From: Conoideocrella luteorostrata
Taxonomy: Eukaryota; Ascomycota; Sordariomycetes; Hypocreales; Clavicipitaceae
Assembly (NCBI GenBank): GCA_032433595.1
Contig: JASWJB010000203.1
Location: forward strand, 1 to 64,000
DNA: 64,000 nt
Reading direction: 5' to 3'
The translations under genes and the position numbers were made by a program. Below are positions 49,500 to 60,395 of this stretch, piece by piece; the stretch's first letter is position 1; every line of letters starts with the position of its first letter. The notes beneath the pieces were generated by a model. That model ran no database searches. It was not told the DNA's origin and was given only the letters and a program-made list of their open reading frames with translations.

Positions 49500-50070
49500 C
49501 TATCTATTTTGTTTAACGTCTTGGTCTTCGGGTAATACAATCATTTCCGCTCCTTTGAACCTGTAGACAATGTTCTTAAATTGAGCTTCTGGAAAGACAT
49601 AGAGCCATTCTAGAGTTTCTTTAGGTCCACAGAATACGCCGTGCATAGCATCTCCGGGAATCCAGAGAACAGTTCCTGCCGATACGTGATTCGCTACTCC
49701 GTTAACCTCAACATTCCCGGACCCCGCAAGGATGTAGTACATCTCTGCTGGAGCATGTTGGTGCAGCGCAAGATGACCACCTGGTGGACATGTCGCGATG
49801 CCAGCACACATCGAGTCTGTCGGCGTGGCTGGGCTTGAAAACACTGTCTTCCAGACAACATTCCCATGAGCCGAATCTGGAAATGAGTGCAAGTCCATCT
49901 GAGAGATGGTCAGGTGTTCGATAACCTGGGGCGACAATGCCGGGTCTTCTCGAATTTGGCTCCGGACCTTGGGTTATAAGTTTCAGTCAGTCGAGCGAAC
50001 CCGTCATGGTTGTTGCGAACTCACGGAGTCTAACGAAAAGACTTACCGCACGGGAGGCGCAACCCCCCAT
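49500..50070 (-). CDS. Cupin-domain protein with N-terminal MGGCAS, 2 exons
   Basis: The model is complement(49500..49967, 50047..50070), giving 163 aa. A 24-nt first exon encodes eight residues (MGGCASRA) before a GTAAGT donor; the 79-bp intron ends CCCAAG and the frame is kept. The body is a single cupin-2 beta barrel with metal-binding motif 1 at HQHAPAEMYYILAGSG and a second motif region around WIPGDAMHGVFC. Small single cupins bind metal and act as isomerases, dioxygenases or sugar-binding proteins, and the reaction cannot be told here. The N-terminus resembles a dual myristoylation/palmitoylation signal (Gly2, Cys4, Ser6), unusual for this family. If no splice is used, the first ATG would be the internal one at 49898. 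It lies next to a decayed CoA-transferase and a decayed regulator, so it may be the survivor of a lost cluster. Confidence 0.78.
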
Positions 50071-50285
50071 CTTGTAGGATTTTTCAAGGCGCTAAATCGC
50101 TTTTCAAGGTCTCATTGCCAAGATAAAAACTTGGAGAGGAGGGTGAAAAGTTCTGAGGAGCTGGATGTGTTGAGAGAGAAATTGTGTCATCCAACTTCCA
50201 AACCAACTGAGGGATGGTCTTATAACGGTTTCGGTCAAGGGTCAACTTAGTCGCGGGCTTCAAAAATCCGGAGTACCTACTCCGT

Positions 50286-51320
50286 ATGGAGTATACTACG
50301 CCCTTTTCCTACCCCGCCCTGCAGTCAGCCGAGTTTGGTGATCATTGGTGGAGTTCTTCGCCAAGACATATCTACCAAAGCACTAGTTTCACACGGTCCG
50401 GTCAGGCCTGGTCCTCCTATCTGCCTTTCCGGTCGGGGAAACACATCGACTTGAGTGGCAGCATCTTCTTTCCGGTGCAACGCATTGCCCAGGCATGCTT
50501 GCAGTGCCGGTACGTAATTATTACATGACGACCGTTATCATAGACTTCTTCCCCTCCACCCCGGGGTAGACACTAACGCAGCCGTTTCATAGCCGTAAGA
50601 AATGCCGTTGTTCCGGTGTGCTCATGTCCAAAAGCGCATTACAGTTACCTTACGTAGAGCAAGAAGAGCGGAGACGAGTCTTTTGGCCCGTCTACCTCCT
50701 CGATCAGCTGGTCTCTTATGGCCGTCGCCGTCCACCAGCCATTGCGGATGCCTCGTGCCATCTCCAGTTGCCATGGACGAAGCCATTTGGAAGCATGGAC
50801 TGTGGTGCAGAACCCAAACACTCGACGAAATAACGGACCGCAGTGTATCTTTTTCCCAGCTACAAGGTTCCTTTGCCCAATTGATCGCAATATTCCAGAA
50901 TTTAGGGCGAAGCTCGCAATACATGCTCCAAAGCTACAATATCCGCAGTCCCCATCCCCCGTGGAATCCATGCTCGGATTTTGCCGCTCTTGAGTTTGAT
51001 CTTTTGCATTTTGGGACGTCTTTAAAACTCAATCGGCCGGTACGAGGTGTACTATCACCGTACGTCTCCGGCGAGCGGGTAGATTCCCACAATACCGGTC
51101 CCATTTTACTTTCTCGCGCACTATATCATCTTTCATATTGCTTATTGAATCACCCTTTCTTACTCAGACGGCGAATCAACACGTGCCGCACCTCCGCTCC
51201 GGTGAGCTTTCTCTCGCAATCATCCGACTTGGACTGGCTGCACGCTCAACAACTGATGGAGCTTGTGAGGGATGCCCGAGAGCTGGGATGGTTCTGTCAT
51301 GTGAGTGATTATCTTTTGTT
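50286..51320 (+). pseudogene. Zn2Cys6 transcription factor relic with internal deletion
   Basis: A zinc-cluster beginning is readable (QACLQC, then an intron 50510-50592 with GTACGT donor, then RKKCRCSG). It runs straight into the middle of a fungal_trans domain (EERRRVFWPVYLLDQLVSYGRRRPPAI). The second half of the zinc cluster and several hundred residues are missing. The frame then shifts after LQLPW; the continuation (AIWKHGLWCRTQ...LLHFGTSLKLNRP...ALYHLSYCLLNHPFLLRRR) lies in another frame, and the C-terminus is absent. The DNA-binding domain is incomplete, so it should not function. It may have regulated the neighbouring CoA-transferase/cupin genes. Confidence 0.72.
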
Positions 51321-51915
51321 GCGAATATTCTGTCCGCAACAGGATGTGTGTCGGACACCAGTGTACGTGGGTTGCGATTTGTGCTTTGGGTCGACAAAGT
51401 AGATAAGGTAGTAAAAGGTTTAACCTACATATATTAAAAGCTCTAGAAGGCTGGGGCATTGTGGACTAAGCGAATAGCAGCGACAACACCTTGCCCAATC
51501 GGGGTGCCGCTTAACTAACCCGGAGGGGCAAACAGTGCCTCCCATACTACAAGATAAATTGCACACTACATCATACGCTAAACTATATGTATAGCTGTTC
51601 TAAAGTGATAATATGCTAACAGCTTGTTCTTTTTATGTTGGCTAGCGGCGTGTACGTATATAATGTGAATATTAACGTTTTCGAGCCTATTATTCTACAG
51701 TTCCGAGTTGTGCTACTCAGCTCAGCTTACCCAGCTATTCACTGAGGATGCCGGGGATTGCAACGATCCAGGTACAGTTTTATTTAACACATGGCAGCTT
51801 TTTTGAGTTTCCGCAGGAGCATTGACATTACAAGGACGGAGTAGATTATATTGAAGAAGCATCGCTTTATGGGCCTTAGCGTTTAAGTAGAGAAGATTCT
51901 GCCATAGATGCAATT
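51321..51915. other. Intergenic region
   Basis: No gene is seen. Confidence 0.5.
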
Positions 51916-52853
51916 TCAAGGGGCCTCGTAAACTGGCTGTTGACGTACAGCCGACTTGCTAAACCGTTCATAGTCACCACCCATGTATACGCCTGAACAG
52001 GGTGCTTCATACACTGCTGGAGCACCCTCAGGCTGAGTGTTGCTTGGGCGAACATCTTGAACAGCATTTGTCCTTGTCCGTTGTTTCTTGATCACCCACC
52101 AGCTAATTGCTGCAATGATTGCAATCCCGATAACAGAGCCGCCCACGGCTCCTCCGATAACTGCCCCATTGCTTGAACTCGGCTCACTCGTACTAGTCGC
52201 AGTTGGTTGTTGCGATACCGAATCAGTTGGTTGCCGTACTGCAGAAACAGTAGGAGATGACGAGCTGGCTATGGAAGTGTTTTCTCGGCTTCTAGCCGAT
52301 GACGAGACCGTTGATGTGGCTCTGACCCCGATTGTTGTGATTATTGACGGCTTCCCTAGGGCGGAGAACTCATATTAGAAACAAACCATGGCATATGTTA
52401 TTCATCAGGCTGACGCGTACCTGGGAAGTAGAGCAAGTGTTCTCCCGTTTCGCAATTTTTCTGGTCGTTCTGTGCATTTATACAATAGTATGTATCCTGT
52501 ACCGACTGTTTGCATTTTGAGAGGCCCTCGCCGCCACCGACATTGTCGTAGGTCGGATTATTGCAGAACAGTGGACAGCCGGAACTTCTCCAGTCCTTGT
52601 CTGTACAACTGCCGCGCACAAACTCAGTTGCTCCTGGTCGCTTCAGCTCTTGGCCTGTGGCTTGACAAATTCCATTGCTTAGACATGCGTAACCTTGGCC
52701 GCAGCAAGCCGAGTGGGCGGTGTTGTCAACACACGGAATGTCATTCAAGGAAAGAGTGCCATCTGGGAAGTAACAGCTTCCTCCGGTACCGGAAGGGAAA
52801 ACAGTGAAGAAGATAAGACAATGAAGAAGCCTGTCATATTGTAAGAATGCCAT
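51916..52853 (-). CDS. Cys-rich secreted ectodomain with single transmembrane segment, 2 exons
   Basis: The model is complement(51916..52355, 52421..52853), giving 290 aa; the 65-bp intron (GTACGC..CCTAG) is in phase. The protein has a signal peptide (about residues 1-25) and a cysteine-rich ectodomain (CYFPDGT, ACCGQGYACLSNGIC, about 14 Cys in 120 residues). A Ser/Thr-rich stalk (about 150-205) is likely O-glycosylated. One transmembrane helix (GGSVIGIAIIAAISWWVI) is followed by a basic stop-transfer KKQRTR and a short cytoplasmic tail of about 65 residues. The tail contains a repeated VYEAP motif, once internal and once at the extreme C-terminus. This plan is common in ascomycete wall-sensor-like proteins. 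No enzymatic function is indicated. Confidence 0.85.
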
Positions 52854-54434
52854 TTGAGAATAGTAGGGTTGAGGCTGCCCGTTCGAAAGCTGTCAAGCTA
52901 ATTGTCACGACATTAAAAATGGTTGCGATAGAATATGGATGTGGCAGCGAAACCAGTAATGCTGAGCACCCGAGGCGTCGACAAATTAATCGAGACATGC
53001 AGAGTGCGCGGGAGGGCCCGATGTCTCGATTAAATCTGTTAGACGCGTGGCACGTTGGAAAGTGATGGAGTGGGACTGGTAGATGGTTGCGGTGGACAAT
53101 TTACATGACCCTTCACGGCTAACCCAACCACGCCGCAAAGGGTCACGTACATTGCCCCCTGCATGGATGGATCCCTAATAAACGACTCAGCCAACATGCA
53201 TTTGGGGGTCCTCTCATTCCAACCTCCGTCGCTGCGACGCTGATAGAGACTTTACGTGTCATCCATGTCCGCTTTGCCTACGGGACAAAAGAGGTGCTAA
53301 TCTCAGAAGTACCACGGGATGGTTTCGAGAGTAAAGTAAGGCTCTAGTAATACTTAACCTCCTCCTTCGCTGATTATGCCTTTAGGAGTTATCCATGTCC
53401 GCCCTAGCCGCTCACACGGGCAAGCAAACATGCAGCCTGACCCAACCCAAAACGTGTTAAGTGTCCCACCGCATATTACAGGGGGAGAAGTACGGCAGAC
53501 TTTACAGCAAACTTTACGGCAGACTCACAACAGACCTCGCAAAAGGCTACACAAGGGTTCTCACAGCGGTCGCGCCATAATGCGTGCAGCGCTGCACGTG
53601 TTACAGGCTAACGATGACATTAAAAACTTAAAAGGTACAGAGTACTCAGCGCTTCCGCAATCTTTGGTGGGGTAGGCCGGGCTGTATGTTTGAAATCGCA
53701 GTCTGGATGTTTGGTTACCCGACCAGCCAGCATGCCCGGTTCACACGGGGCCAAGGAAGCGCCGGCCACAAGAGCAGCTTGTCGTGGCACGAATGGCACT
53801 CGTCCGTTCCCTAATCGCCCCACCTAAATTGAACAGCGCTGGCTGGCAACGTGTCATATGAGGAGGGGAAATTACGAAGTAGTGGTTGATCACTGTGACG
53901 AGTACTCCGTGGAGTTACTGGTGATAAAAATAAATCCTTGCCAGGGCCGGGGCCGGAGCCTTGCCGGACTCAATGAGACAATAAGTGGCGCCTTGTGAGA
54001 TAGCCATTCTTGAGACCCGTATAAAGGCGCCTCTGTCGCGTGGGGGCCGTTTAACCAACCAACCAACAGAATTAAGTGTACATCAACTGCCACCTTTTTT
54101 GTATGATAACAAAAGTCCCAGCAGGCCTATTGTTTACGGATCGCTGCATCGCATACAGCAAGGTTTAGCAGGCTGGCACACTGGCACCTTGTCGTTACTT
54201 GCGGTGTTTGCCTCCTGCCATTTCTGCACCCCGCGGTATTTTTTGCCGTCTTGAAAGTCATGACATTTGCTCAGCGCAGGGAATTTCTTTAATATCGTCG
54301 CTCTCCTTGTCGGCGCGGCCCTTCGTGAGTCAAGCAAGTAATCAAGCACTATATTTTTCTCGTGTCTATGTCCATCGAAGCACGCACTTTGTTCTCACCG
54401 TGCGCGTTTTGCGAGAGACCATAGGACAGACATC
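52854..54434. other. Intergenic region, divergent
   Basis: About 1.6 kb between divergent genes. No coding signal was recognised. Confidence 0.5.
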
Positions 54435-56195
54435 ATGCCAGTTTTGAAGCACCGACACTTGGGGTTGCTTGCATTCACCTTGAGTCTTGTCTATCTGTAC
54501 TGCTTCTGGGGGCCCTCGGGTTATCCCTCCTACAGGGATAGCCGCGTGGTCCAGGATTGGCAAACACCAGAAGACAGCCAATATTTTTGGAAGGCAATTC
54601 CCACGCATTTCCCGCCCAGAGCAATCTCTCCGCTACCCAACGGTCGTGCCATCCGGTACCCAAAGGTTCAGGCCGCCCCACGCTCAGAGAGCGCGGCAGC
54701 TCGACAGGTTCGCAAGCAACACCAGCTCGCTGTTAGAGATACCTTTGTCAAATGCTGGAACTCTTACAAGCAACACGCGTGGAAAGCAGATGAACTGGCC
54801 CCAGTGTCGGGTGGCAAGCACGACCCTTTCGGGGGATGGGCAGCCACGCTTGTTGACTCCCTCGATACACTGTGGATTATGGACCTCGAATCCGAGTTTC
54901 TCGAAGCCGTCGAAGCAGCCACCTCGATCGACTTCACGCATACTGAGCTCAGTGAAGTGAATGTATTCGAAACAACTATCCGTTACTTGGGCGGCTTTTT
55001 GTCCGCATACGATCTGAGTCATGATGTGAGACTCCTTCGAAAGGCGGTCCAAGTGGGTGAAATGCTCTACAAAGCCTGCGACACGCCGAACAGAATGCCG
55101 ATCACCAGGTGGGACATCCACGCTGCTGTTCGGGGAGAAAAGCAGAGTGCGAGCTCATCATTGGTCGCGGAAATTGGAAGCCTGTCCATGGAATTCACAC
55201 GTCTTTCGCAGTTAACCGGTGATGCAAAATGGTACGATGCGATAAAGCGGATTACGGACGTCTTGGCCGACCAACAAAGCTCAACTGAGCTCCCAGGCCT
55301 TTGGCCGCTAGTTGTCAATACCAAGGATCAAATATTCAACGATGGCTCTCTGTTCACGCTCGGCGCCATGGCAGACTCGGTGTACGAATATTTACCCAAG
55401 ATGAGTGCCTTAATGGGCGGCCAGGAGACCGTTTACCAGACCATGTACGAGAAGGCAATTGACGCTGCCATCAAGCACACCATTTTTCGCCCCATGCTAC
55501 CGAATAATGACGATATACTGATGTCGGGAATCGCGCATACGAGTGACAACGCTGTGACTCTTCAGCCCCAGGGTCAACACCTCGTTTGCTTTCTCGGAGG
55601 CTTACTCGCATTGGGCGGCAAACTGTTTTCGCGAAAGCAAGATCTTCATGTTGCCGAAAAGCTTGTAGATGGATGCACTTGGACCTATAGGGCCTTCCCA
55701 CGCCACATCATGCCTGAGACCTTCTCCATGGTCCCTTGTCCGTCACACGAACCATGCGAGTGGAACGCCACCTTGTGGAAGTCGCACGTGTCGGATAAGA
55801 AACCCCACGAGACAGCCGATAACACGATAGCGAAAGAGAGGCTACCTGCAGGGTTTAGTGAAATATCAGATCGACGATACATTCTCCGCCCGGAAGCCAT
55901 CGAAAGCGTTTTTGTGCTGTACCGCGTGACCCGGAGGCAAGATCTATTAGAGTCGGCTTGGGATATGTTCACGAGCATTAATAGCACGACGAACACCGCC
56001 TTGGCCAATTCGGCGGTGTGGGACGTCACAGTTGATGAGCATGACAATCCTGGCATGGCGGACTCAATGGAGTCATTTTGGTTAGGAGAGACATTAAAGT
56101 ATTTTTATCTAATGTTCAGTGAGGAGAGTCTGGTGAGTTTGGATGAGTGGGTGTTCAATACTGAGGCACACCCTTTCCGAAGAACAGTAGCCTGA
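54435..56195 (+). CDS. GH47 alpha-1,2-mannosidase, type II membrane protein (586 aa)
   Basis: A single exon. A signal anchor at about residues 9-26 (LGLLAFTLSLVYLYCFWG) follows a short basic cytoplasmic end, placing the catalytic domain in the ER or Golgi lumen. Family 47 motifs run in order: RDTFVKCWNSYKQHAWKADEL, GWAATLVDSLDTLWIM, FETTIRYLGGFLSAYDLS, HLVCFLGGLLALGG, YILRPEAIESVFVLYRVT and DSMESFWLGETLKYFYLMF. It ends with FNTEAHPF, whose Thr binds the catalytic calcium. These enzymes trim alpha-1,2-linked mannose from N-glycans (ER mannosidase I/Golgi mannosidase I) or act in ER-associated degradation. Length and the clean set of motifs suggest an active enzyme. Exact localisation is not decidable here. 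Confidence 0.92.
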   Translation: MPVLKHRHLGLLAFTLSLVYLYCFWGPSGYPSYRDSRVVQDWQTPEDSQYFWKAIPTHFPPRAISPLPNGRAIRYPKVQAAPRSESAAARQVRKQHQLAVRDTFVKCWNSYKQHAWKADELAPVSGGKHDPFGGWAATLVDSLDTLWIMDLESEFLEAVEAATSIDFTHTELSEVNVFETTIRYLGGFLSAYDLSHDVRLLRKAVQVGEMLYKACDTPNRMPITRWDIHAAVRGEKQSASSSLVAEIGSLSMEFTRLSQLTGDAKWYDAIKRITDVLADQQSSTELPGLWPLVVNTKDQIFNDGSLFTLGAMADSVYEYLPKMSALMGGQETVYQTMYEKAIDAAIKHTIFRPMLPNNDDILMSGIAHTSDNAVTLQPQGQHLVCFLGGLLALGGKLFSRKQDLHVAEKLVDGCTWTYRAFPRHIMPETFSMVPCPSHEPCEWNATLWKSHVSDKKPHETADNTIAKERLPAGFSEISDRRYILRPEAIESVFVLYRVTRRQDLLESAWDMFTSINSTTNTALANSAVWDVTVDEHDNPGMADSMESFWLGETLKYFYLMFSEESLVSLDEWVFNTEAHPFRRTVA

Positions 56196-56876
56196 TGAGC
56201 GAACAGTGTGATGGGTTGGCGGAAGGGAAAGGGGAATGAACAACCGGAAACAGTGATAACATATGTACGATACAGATAGTTCAGGCATATGAAGGCAATT
56301 GATGCCGAATACACAGGCGGGAATAAACTCGATCTTCGCATTGTGGAGACACCCAAAAAGCACCAATGTCCATACAGCGCGATATTTTGTGCACCTTGAC
56401 ATCAAAGAACAGAATATAACTACTACTATCATCACCCGCTCATATAAATTCCACTGTACATATGTTGATGCCTAAGTATAACCATCAGTGGCGTCCAAAT
56501 CTGCTGAGTATTGCTCAGTCTATGTATCGCATATCAAGCCTTCCTCGAATCGTCAGGAAAATCTAAGACATTATTATCGAAAGCAGCAATAGATAAAACA
56601 TGTCCATCTACCCCACATAAAAACCTTTAGATACACGGCTCGATCGCATCTCATACCAGCTACTTCTGACACTGACACTGTGCACGGCGCGTTATCAAGG
56701 GCCCTCCTCCGAGATGACCGCCACCTTCCGAAAGAGGAAGGTTCAATCCAGCAGTGACATGGTTGACCACACGAATTCAGTCACAGACAGAATCTCAGGT
56801 TATTTACTATCTTCATCCCCATTCATCCACGCTTTGTACAAATCCCGGGTTTGAAGCGTCAAGCGCGCGTAGAGAT
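56196..56876. other. Intergenic region between convergent genes
   Basis: The 3' flanks of two convergent genes. No further feature was seen. Confidence 0.55.
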
Positions 56877-58028
56877 CTAGCCTCCAATCACACCGCCTGC
56901 CCCCGGTCCCCCTAGGAAAAAGTAACTCCCCCACCCATCCTGTCCTGACTTCCACTGCGCACTCAAACTATACCGATTCTCATCATCCACGCTCGTCCCC
57001 TGACTACCGTCATAATCGCCCTCGTTTTCCTGCGCATCTGTATAGGTAATCTGCTTAATATAAGCCGCTTTCTTATAACCTTCTTGCGCAAAATGCCCAC
57101 TTCCCATATCCGTCGTCGTCAGCGTCGTCTCACTCTGATATATCTCGCCGTAGTAGTATAACAAATCCCCCTTGCCCTCCAGACTGGTAGCGCTGGTGGC
57201 GCCGTTTCTCGAGAACATGCTCGCTGGGTAGTAACCTGCCCATTTATCGTTAATGCCAAGCCACCAGTTTCCCTCGCGGAGGAGATACCGGATCTGAAGA
57301 TCCTTCTGATCCCCGTCTACGACGGACAGGGGAAACACCATGCCTGGATGGTACTGTGAGTCTACTTGCACCCAGCCTTGGACATTCGTGTTCCAACCGC
57401 CGATGGAGTCCCCGTCAGAAGTGTGCGACACGGTTGTGAAGTATGTGAAGAGATGAGGGTCACTGATCTGCTGGGGGAAATTGATCCAGCCTGCCTCGAC
57501 AGTCTGGCGCTTCTGACCTGGTGCGCCGGGGACATTGGTGCGGACAACGGCGGTTTGGAGGAGGGAAAAATCGCCGGAGCGTTGGACATAGGCTTTGAAG
57601 CGCGAGAAGGTTGCGCTGCCGCCGTGGTTGTCTATACGCTGCGATGTGCTGGCGTACCAGTGCCTGCCGGCATAGTTGTCGCGCGCATGGGGATGGTTGG
57701 CTCGGCGGGACAGAGTGTTGTCTCCGGGAAGTTGCTTCTTCGGCATGGCATTGCCATACTTTGTGGCACGGAGGATTGGCACCGTGCCAGTTGGTCCCGA
57801 CGCCGCGCTGTCGTAGATGGTGATGTGACGCAGTGCGTCGACAGTGTTATTGAATGGCGCGAACGGGGGTGCTGCAGCAATGTCTCCTTGGGAGGAGCGA
57901 CGAACCCAGTCTATCACTTGGCCGTTTGGAAGCGTCGTTGTCTTGACAACAGGAATTCCATGCGGCGTGACAGAGTCAGCCGCGATAACAGCCGTGAAGG
58001 CTGCTAAGCAAAATGTCAGCGTCCACAT
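56877..58028 (-). CDS. Neprosin-family secreted protein (DUF239), 383 aa
   Basis: A single exon. The ATG at 58028 gives MWTLTFCLAAFTAVIAADS, a clear signal peptide; the frame extends a few codons further only from a TTG. After a propeptide-like region (to about residue 110) the neprosin fold is readable: RHWYASTSQ, QTVEAGWINFPQ, HLFTYFTTVSHTSDG, NWWLGINDKWAGYYPASMF and DLLYYYGEIYQ. Neprosins are glutamic-type peptidases first described from pitcher-plant fluid. The Glu in VEAGW and the Glu in YYGEIY are at the positions I would expect for the catalytic pair. Peptidase activity is therefore plausible but unproven. The protein ends in a Gly-rich stretch. Confidence 0.83.
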   Translation of the reverse strand: MWTLTFCLAAFTAVIAADSVTPHGIPVVKTTTLPNGQVIDWVRRSSQGDIAAAPPFAPFNNTVDALRHITIYDSAASGPTGTVPILRATKYGNAMPKKQLPGDNTLSRRANHPHARDNYAGRHWYASTSQRIDNHGGSATFSRFKAYVQRSGDFSLLQTAVVRTNVPGAPGQKRQTVEAGWINFPQQISDPHLFTYFTTVSHTSDGDSIGGWNTNVQGWVQVDSQYHPGMVFPLSVVDGDQKDLQIRYLLREGNWWLGINDKWAGYYPASMFSRNGATSATSLEGKGDLLYYYGEIYQSETTLTTTDMGSGHFAQEGYKKAAYIKQITYTDAQENEGDYDGSQGTSVDDENRYSLSAQWKSGQDGWGSYFFLGGPGAGGVIGG

Positions 58029-58590
58029 GTTGGGATGCAAGCCAATGGATCTGCCCCGACCTGGTCGTAAATACTCTACTTACCCAACTTCAGAACGATA
58101 TGTAATTGACCCTTTATATAATCTCTTAGAGCGACCTTCTGTTCTTCGTCAAATTCGCACGCGCTGCCCAGGGTCCATCTCACAGCTTCTTTACACATAT
58201 ATGGAAGGTGTCCTTCAAATGCACATGTGTAAGCCCAACTCCAAAAACGTGGGGGAGTGGAGCTAAACCTCGTGAACTAACTAATTGGGTATTCGGTATT
58301 TAACTAACGTGGCGTTTGTTTTTGGTTGCAGGGGTGAGGGAGGAGTCCGGACATAGTACTCGGATCTGCAGGCACCCAATCGCACAGGCCGGCCTTGTTA
58401 AAAGGGTGGCTGCACTTACCACGTTTGGAAGCTGCGTAGCGCGAAGAGCCATTATATCACGCCGAATTAATCAAAATCAGATAAACTCTGGTTGGAGTGT
58501 TGCTTATTCTGTAAGGAGGAGATAGTCCAGACTTTTTGCCGGATAGCCGGACACATGTTAGAAAAGGCGTGTTTGTGTAGCTGTAGCTTG
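58029..58590. other. Intergenic region
   Basis: No gene is seen. Confidence 0.5.
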
Positions 58591-59700
58591 TTATGCCAAT
58601 CTATCCTCTTGTTGATACCTTATTGCTGACTCATTCGTGCGAATGGATTCCGGAGATTCGTTATCCTTCATCTTTCCCTGTTTCTTTAGTTCGCTCCAAG
58701 CGTTATCGTGTTCCGGCTTGAGTTGTTCAAACGACTTAATGTAACGGTCGAGCCAGCAGTACTCGAAGCCTATGTGTTCGCTCCATGTTGTTAACTGGTC
58801 TTGTTCTTCAGGGTTTTCCGCTAGGTGGAACAGTTGCGTGAAGTTATGTTGGGCTAATCGCGCCTTTATTGCCACTTCATATTCGGAGAAGCTAGTGCAT
58901 CCAAGCTCGCGCAGGTATCGTCGCTGCCCGTAGCGGTGTCTTTGAATATAGTACCATGGCTCCCCTGGCCTCTTTAAACTTGAGGGGTCGGCTTCAATCT
59001 CAGCAGCACTATCGACCCATATCACTTCTATAAAACCACGCTTTAATCTCTCAGCATAAACCAAAAAAAACCATCGTCCCCATCCGCGATGTCAACCCTC
59101 TATTATTATGTTGCCACTTCCGGAAACCCCGCCACCTAAGCCATTGTCTTCGTATTACACCTTGAGCATCAAACTGATCTCTCTGCGACAGGATTTTCTA
59201 CCGGGGCTGTCGCCGAAATGGCTCTAGCATCTCGTAATACGCGTCGGGGTCTGTTGAGATTGATTCCACAAGGTCAATCGGGTACAGCGGGCAGCCGCTG
59301 TCATTAACAAGATTATTGTATGCTTCCATCTCTTGTTGCCTGTAGAACTCTTGTGGGTGAATATCCGGCGATTCGGTAATCCTTTCCCTTTCACGCGTCC
59401 GGTCTTGTGCTGAGACATACTCTTTGCTGCATACATCACGCAAAAGCACATCGACCTTGTCAAGATCAAGTGGGCGTGTGCTGGCCGTGGGACTATCGAT
59501 TATTGCTCGCTGTATCGACCTAAGTAAACATGAGCGGATGCAGTTTTGGATCAAGTAAATAAGGGAACAAACCGTAGTCTCTCGGCAAGGTAGTCTCGCT
59601 CGCTGTTAGACAATCTGTCCCAGTCATTGACGGGCAGGCTACACGAAACATTGAGTTGGCGGTGTTTCTGCGTAAAGTCACCTAGCTGTGTATCGCTCAT
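58591..59700 (-). pseudogene. Fungal gene of unknown function, broken by a poly(A/T) frameshift
   Basis: It starts at 59700 (MSDTQLGDFTQKHR). A short intron (donor GTTTGT near 59573, acceptor TTAG near 59526) links it to RSIQRAIIDSP...KEYVSAQDRTRERERITESPDIHPQEFYRQQ, with a possible second intron starting GTAGAA near 59200. The continuation (IRRQWLRWRGFRKWQHNNRG) runs into an eight-T run on this strand (59063-59070). The frame there changes to VYAERLKRGFIEV...SLKRPGEPWYYIQRHRYGQRRYL, which continues to a stop at 58591. The protein is very charged and helical. I recognise it as a recurrent uncharacterised protein of filamentous ascomycetes but know no function. The frame change could also be a homopolymer sequencing error, in which case the gene is intact. 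Confidence 0.6.
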
Positions 59701-60395
59701 GGAGAATATGTCGTCAACAGCCGTTGATTGCGTGCAAAACATAGTTATTGATAATATAGGTATGGTCTGCGTGTTCGCAGTCGTACGAAGAAAAGTAACT
59801 AGTATACTGATCAATCTTTGGAAGTGGGGGCGGCTAGCAGTGGTTCAGCATAGATTTAAATTATTCCTTTTATTATCACTTTTATTCTCTTATCCTCTCC
59901 TGTCTAGTTAGCCGTCGCCCTTTGTTACACTATGATTGACCACCACAAGAGTATGAAAAGTGTAGATGTGCTAGTTGCCCTCGATGATATGAAGATTGAG
60001 ATTGTGGATCGCGGTTAGCTTTTTAGGTGAGCGTGGGATCAGAAAGTGGCATTAGAAGCGATGAAAGTCGTGGTCGCAATTGCAGAAGAACTTTTCTATT
60101 CACGACCGTAAGCACGAACCTTGTTGTTACTGTTGCTGTTCATTCTTGTTGTTCATTGTACTGCCGCACTGTTTATTCTGCCGCACGCCGCGCCACACGC
60201 CGCCACACTACGTAAATCCGTAAGTCTTTTACCTCAAAATAGAAATATTAGTCAATGTTCTCCGGGAAGGTATAGCCAGCATCTAATGAGTATTTCTCAA
60301 TGTTAATATAAGTCCACAGGGGACAAGAATACTTTTCTACAAACATTATTTATTACTTTTTCTAAAGGGGTTGTAATTAGAGTACTCCTGCAGCA
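59701..60395. other. Intergenic region
   Basis: No gene is seen; it includes TTGTTGTTA-type low-complexity sequence near 60120-60170. Confidence 0.5.

Noticed and set aside
49899..49937. Cupin start at 49937
   Set aside because: That codon is TTG. The two-exon model starting at 50070 has an ATG, a GTAAGT donor and keeps the frame.
58029..58040. Longer start for the neprosin-family gene
   Set aside because: It would begin with TTG. The ATG at 58028 starts a standard signal peptide.
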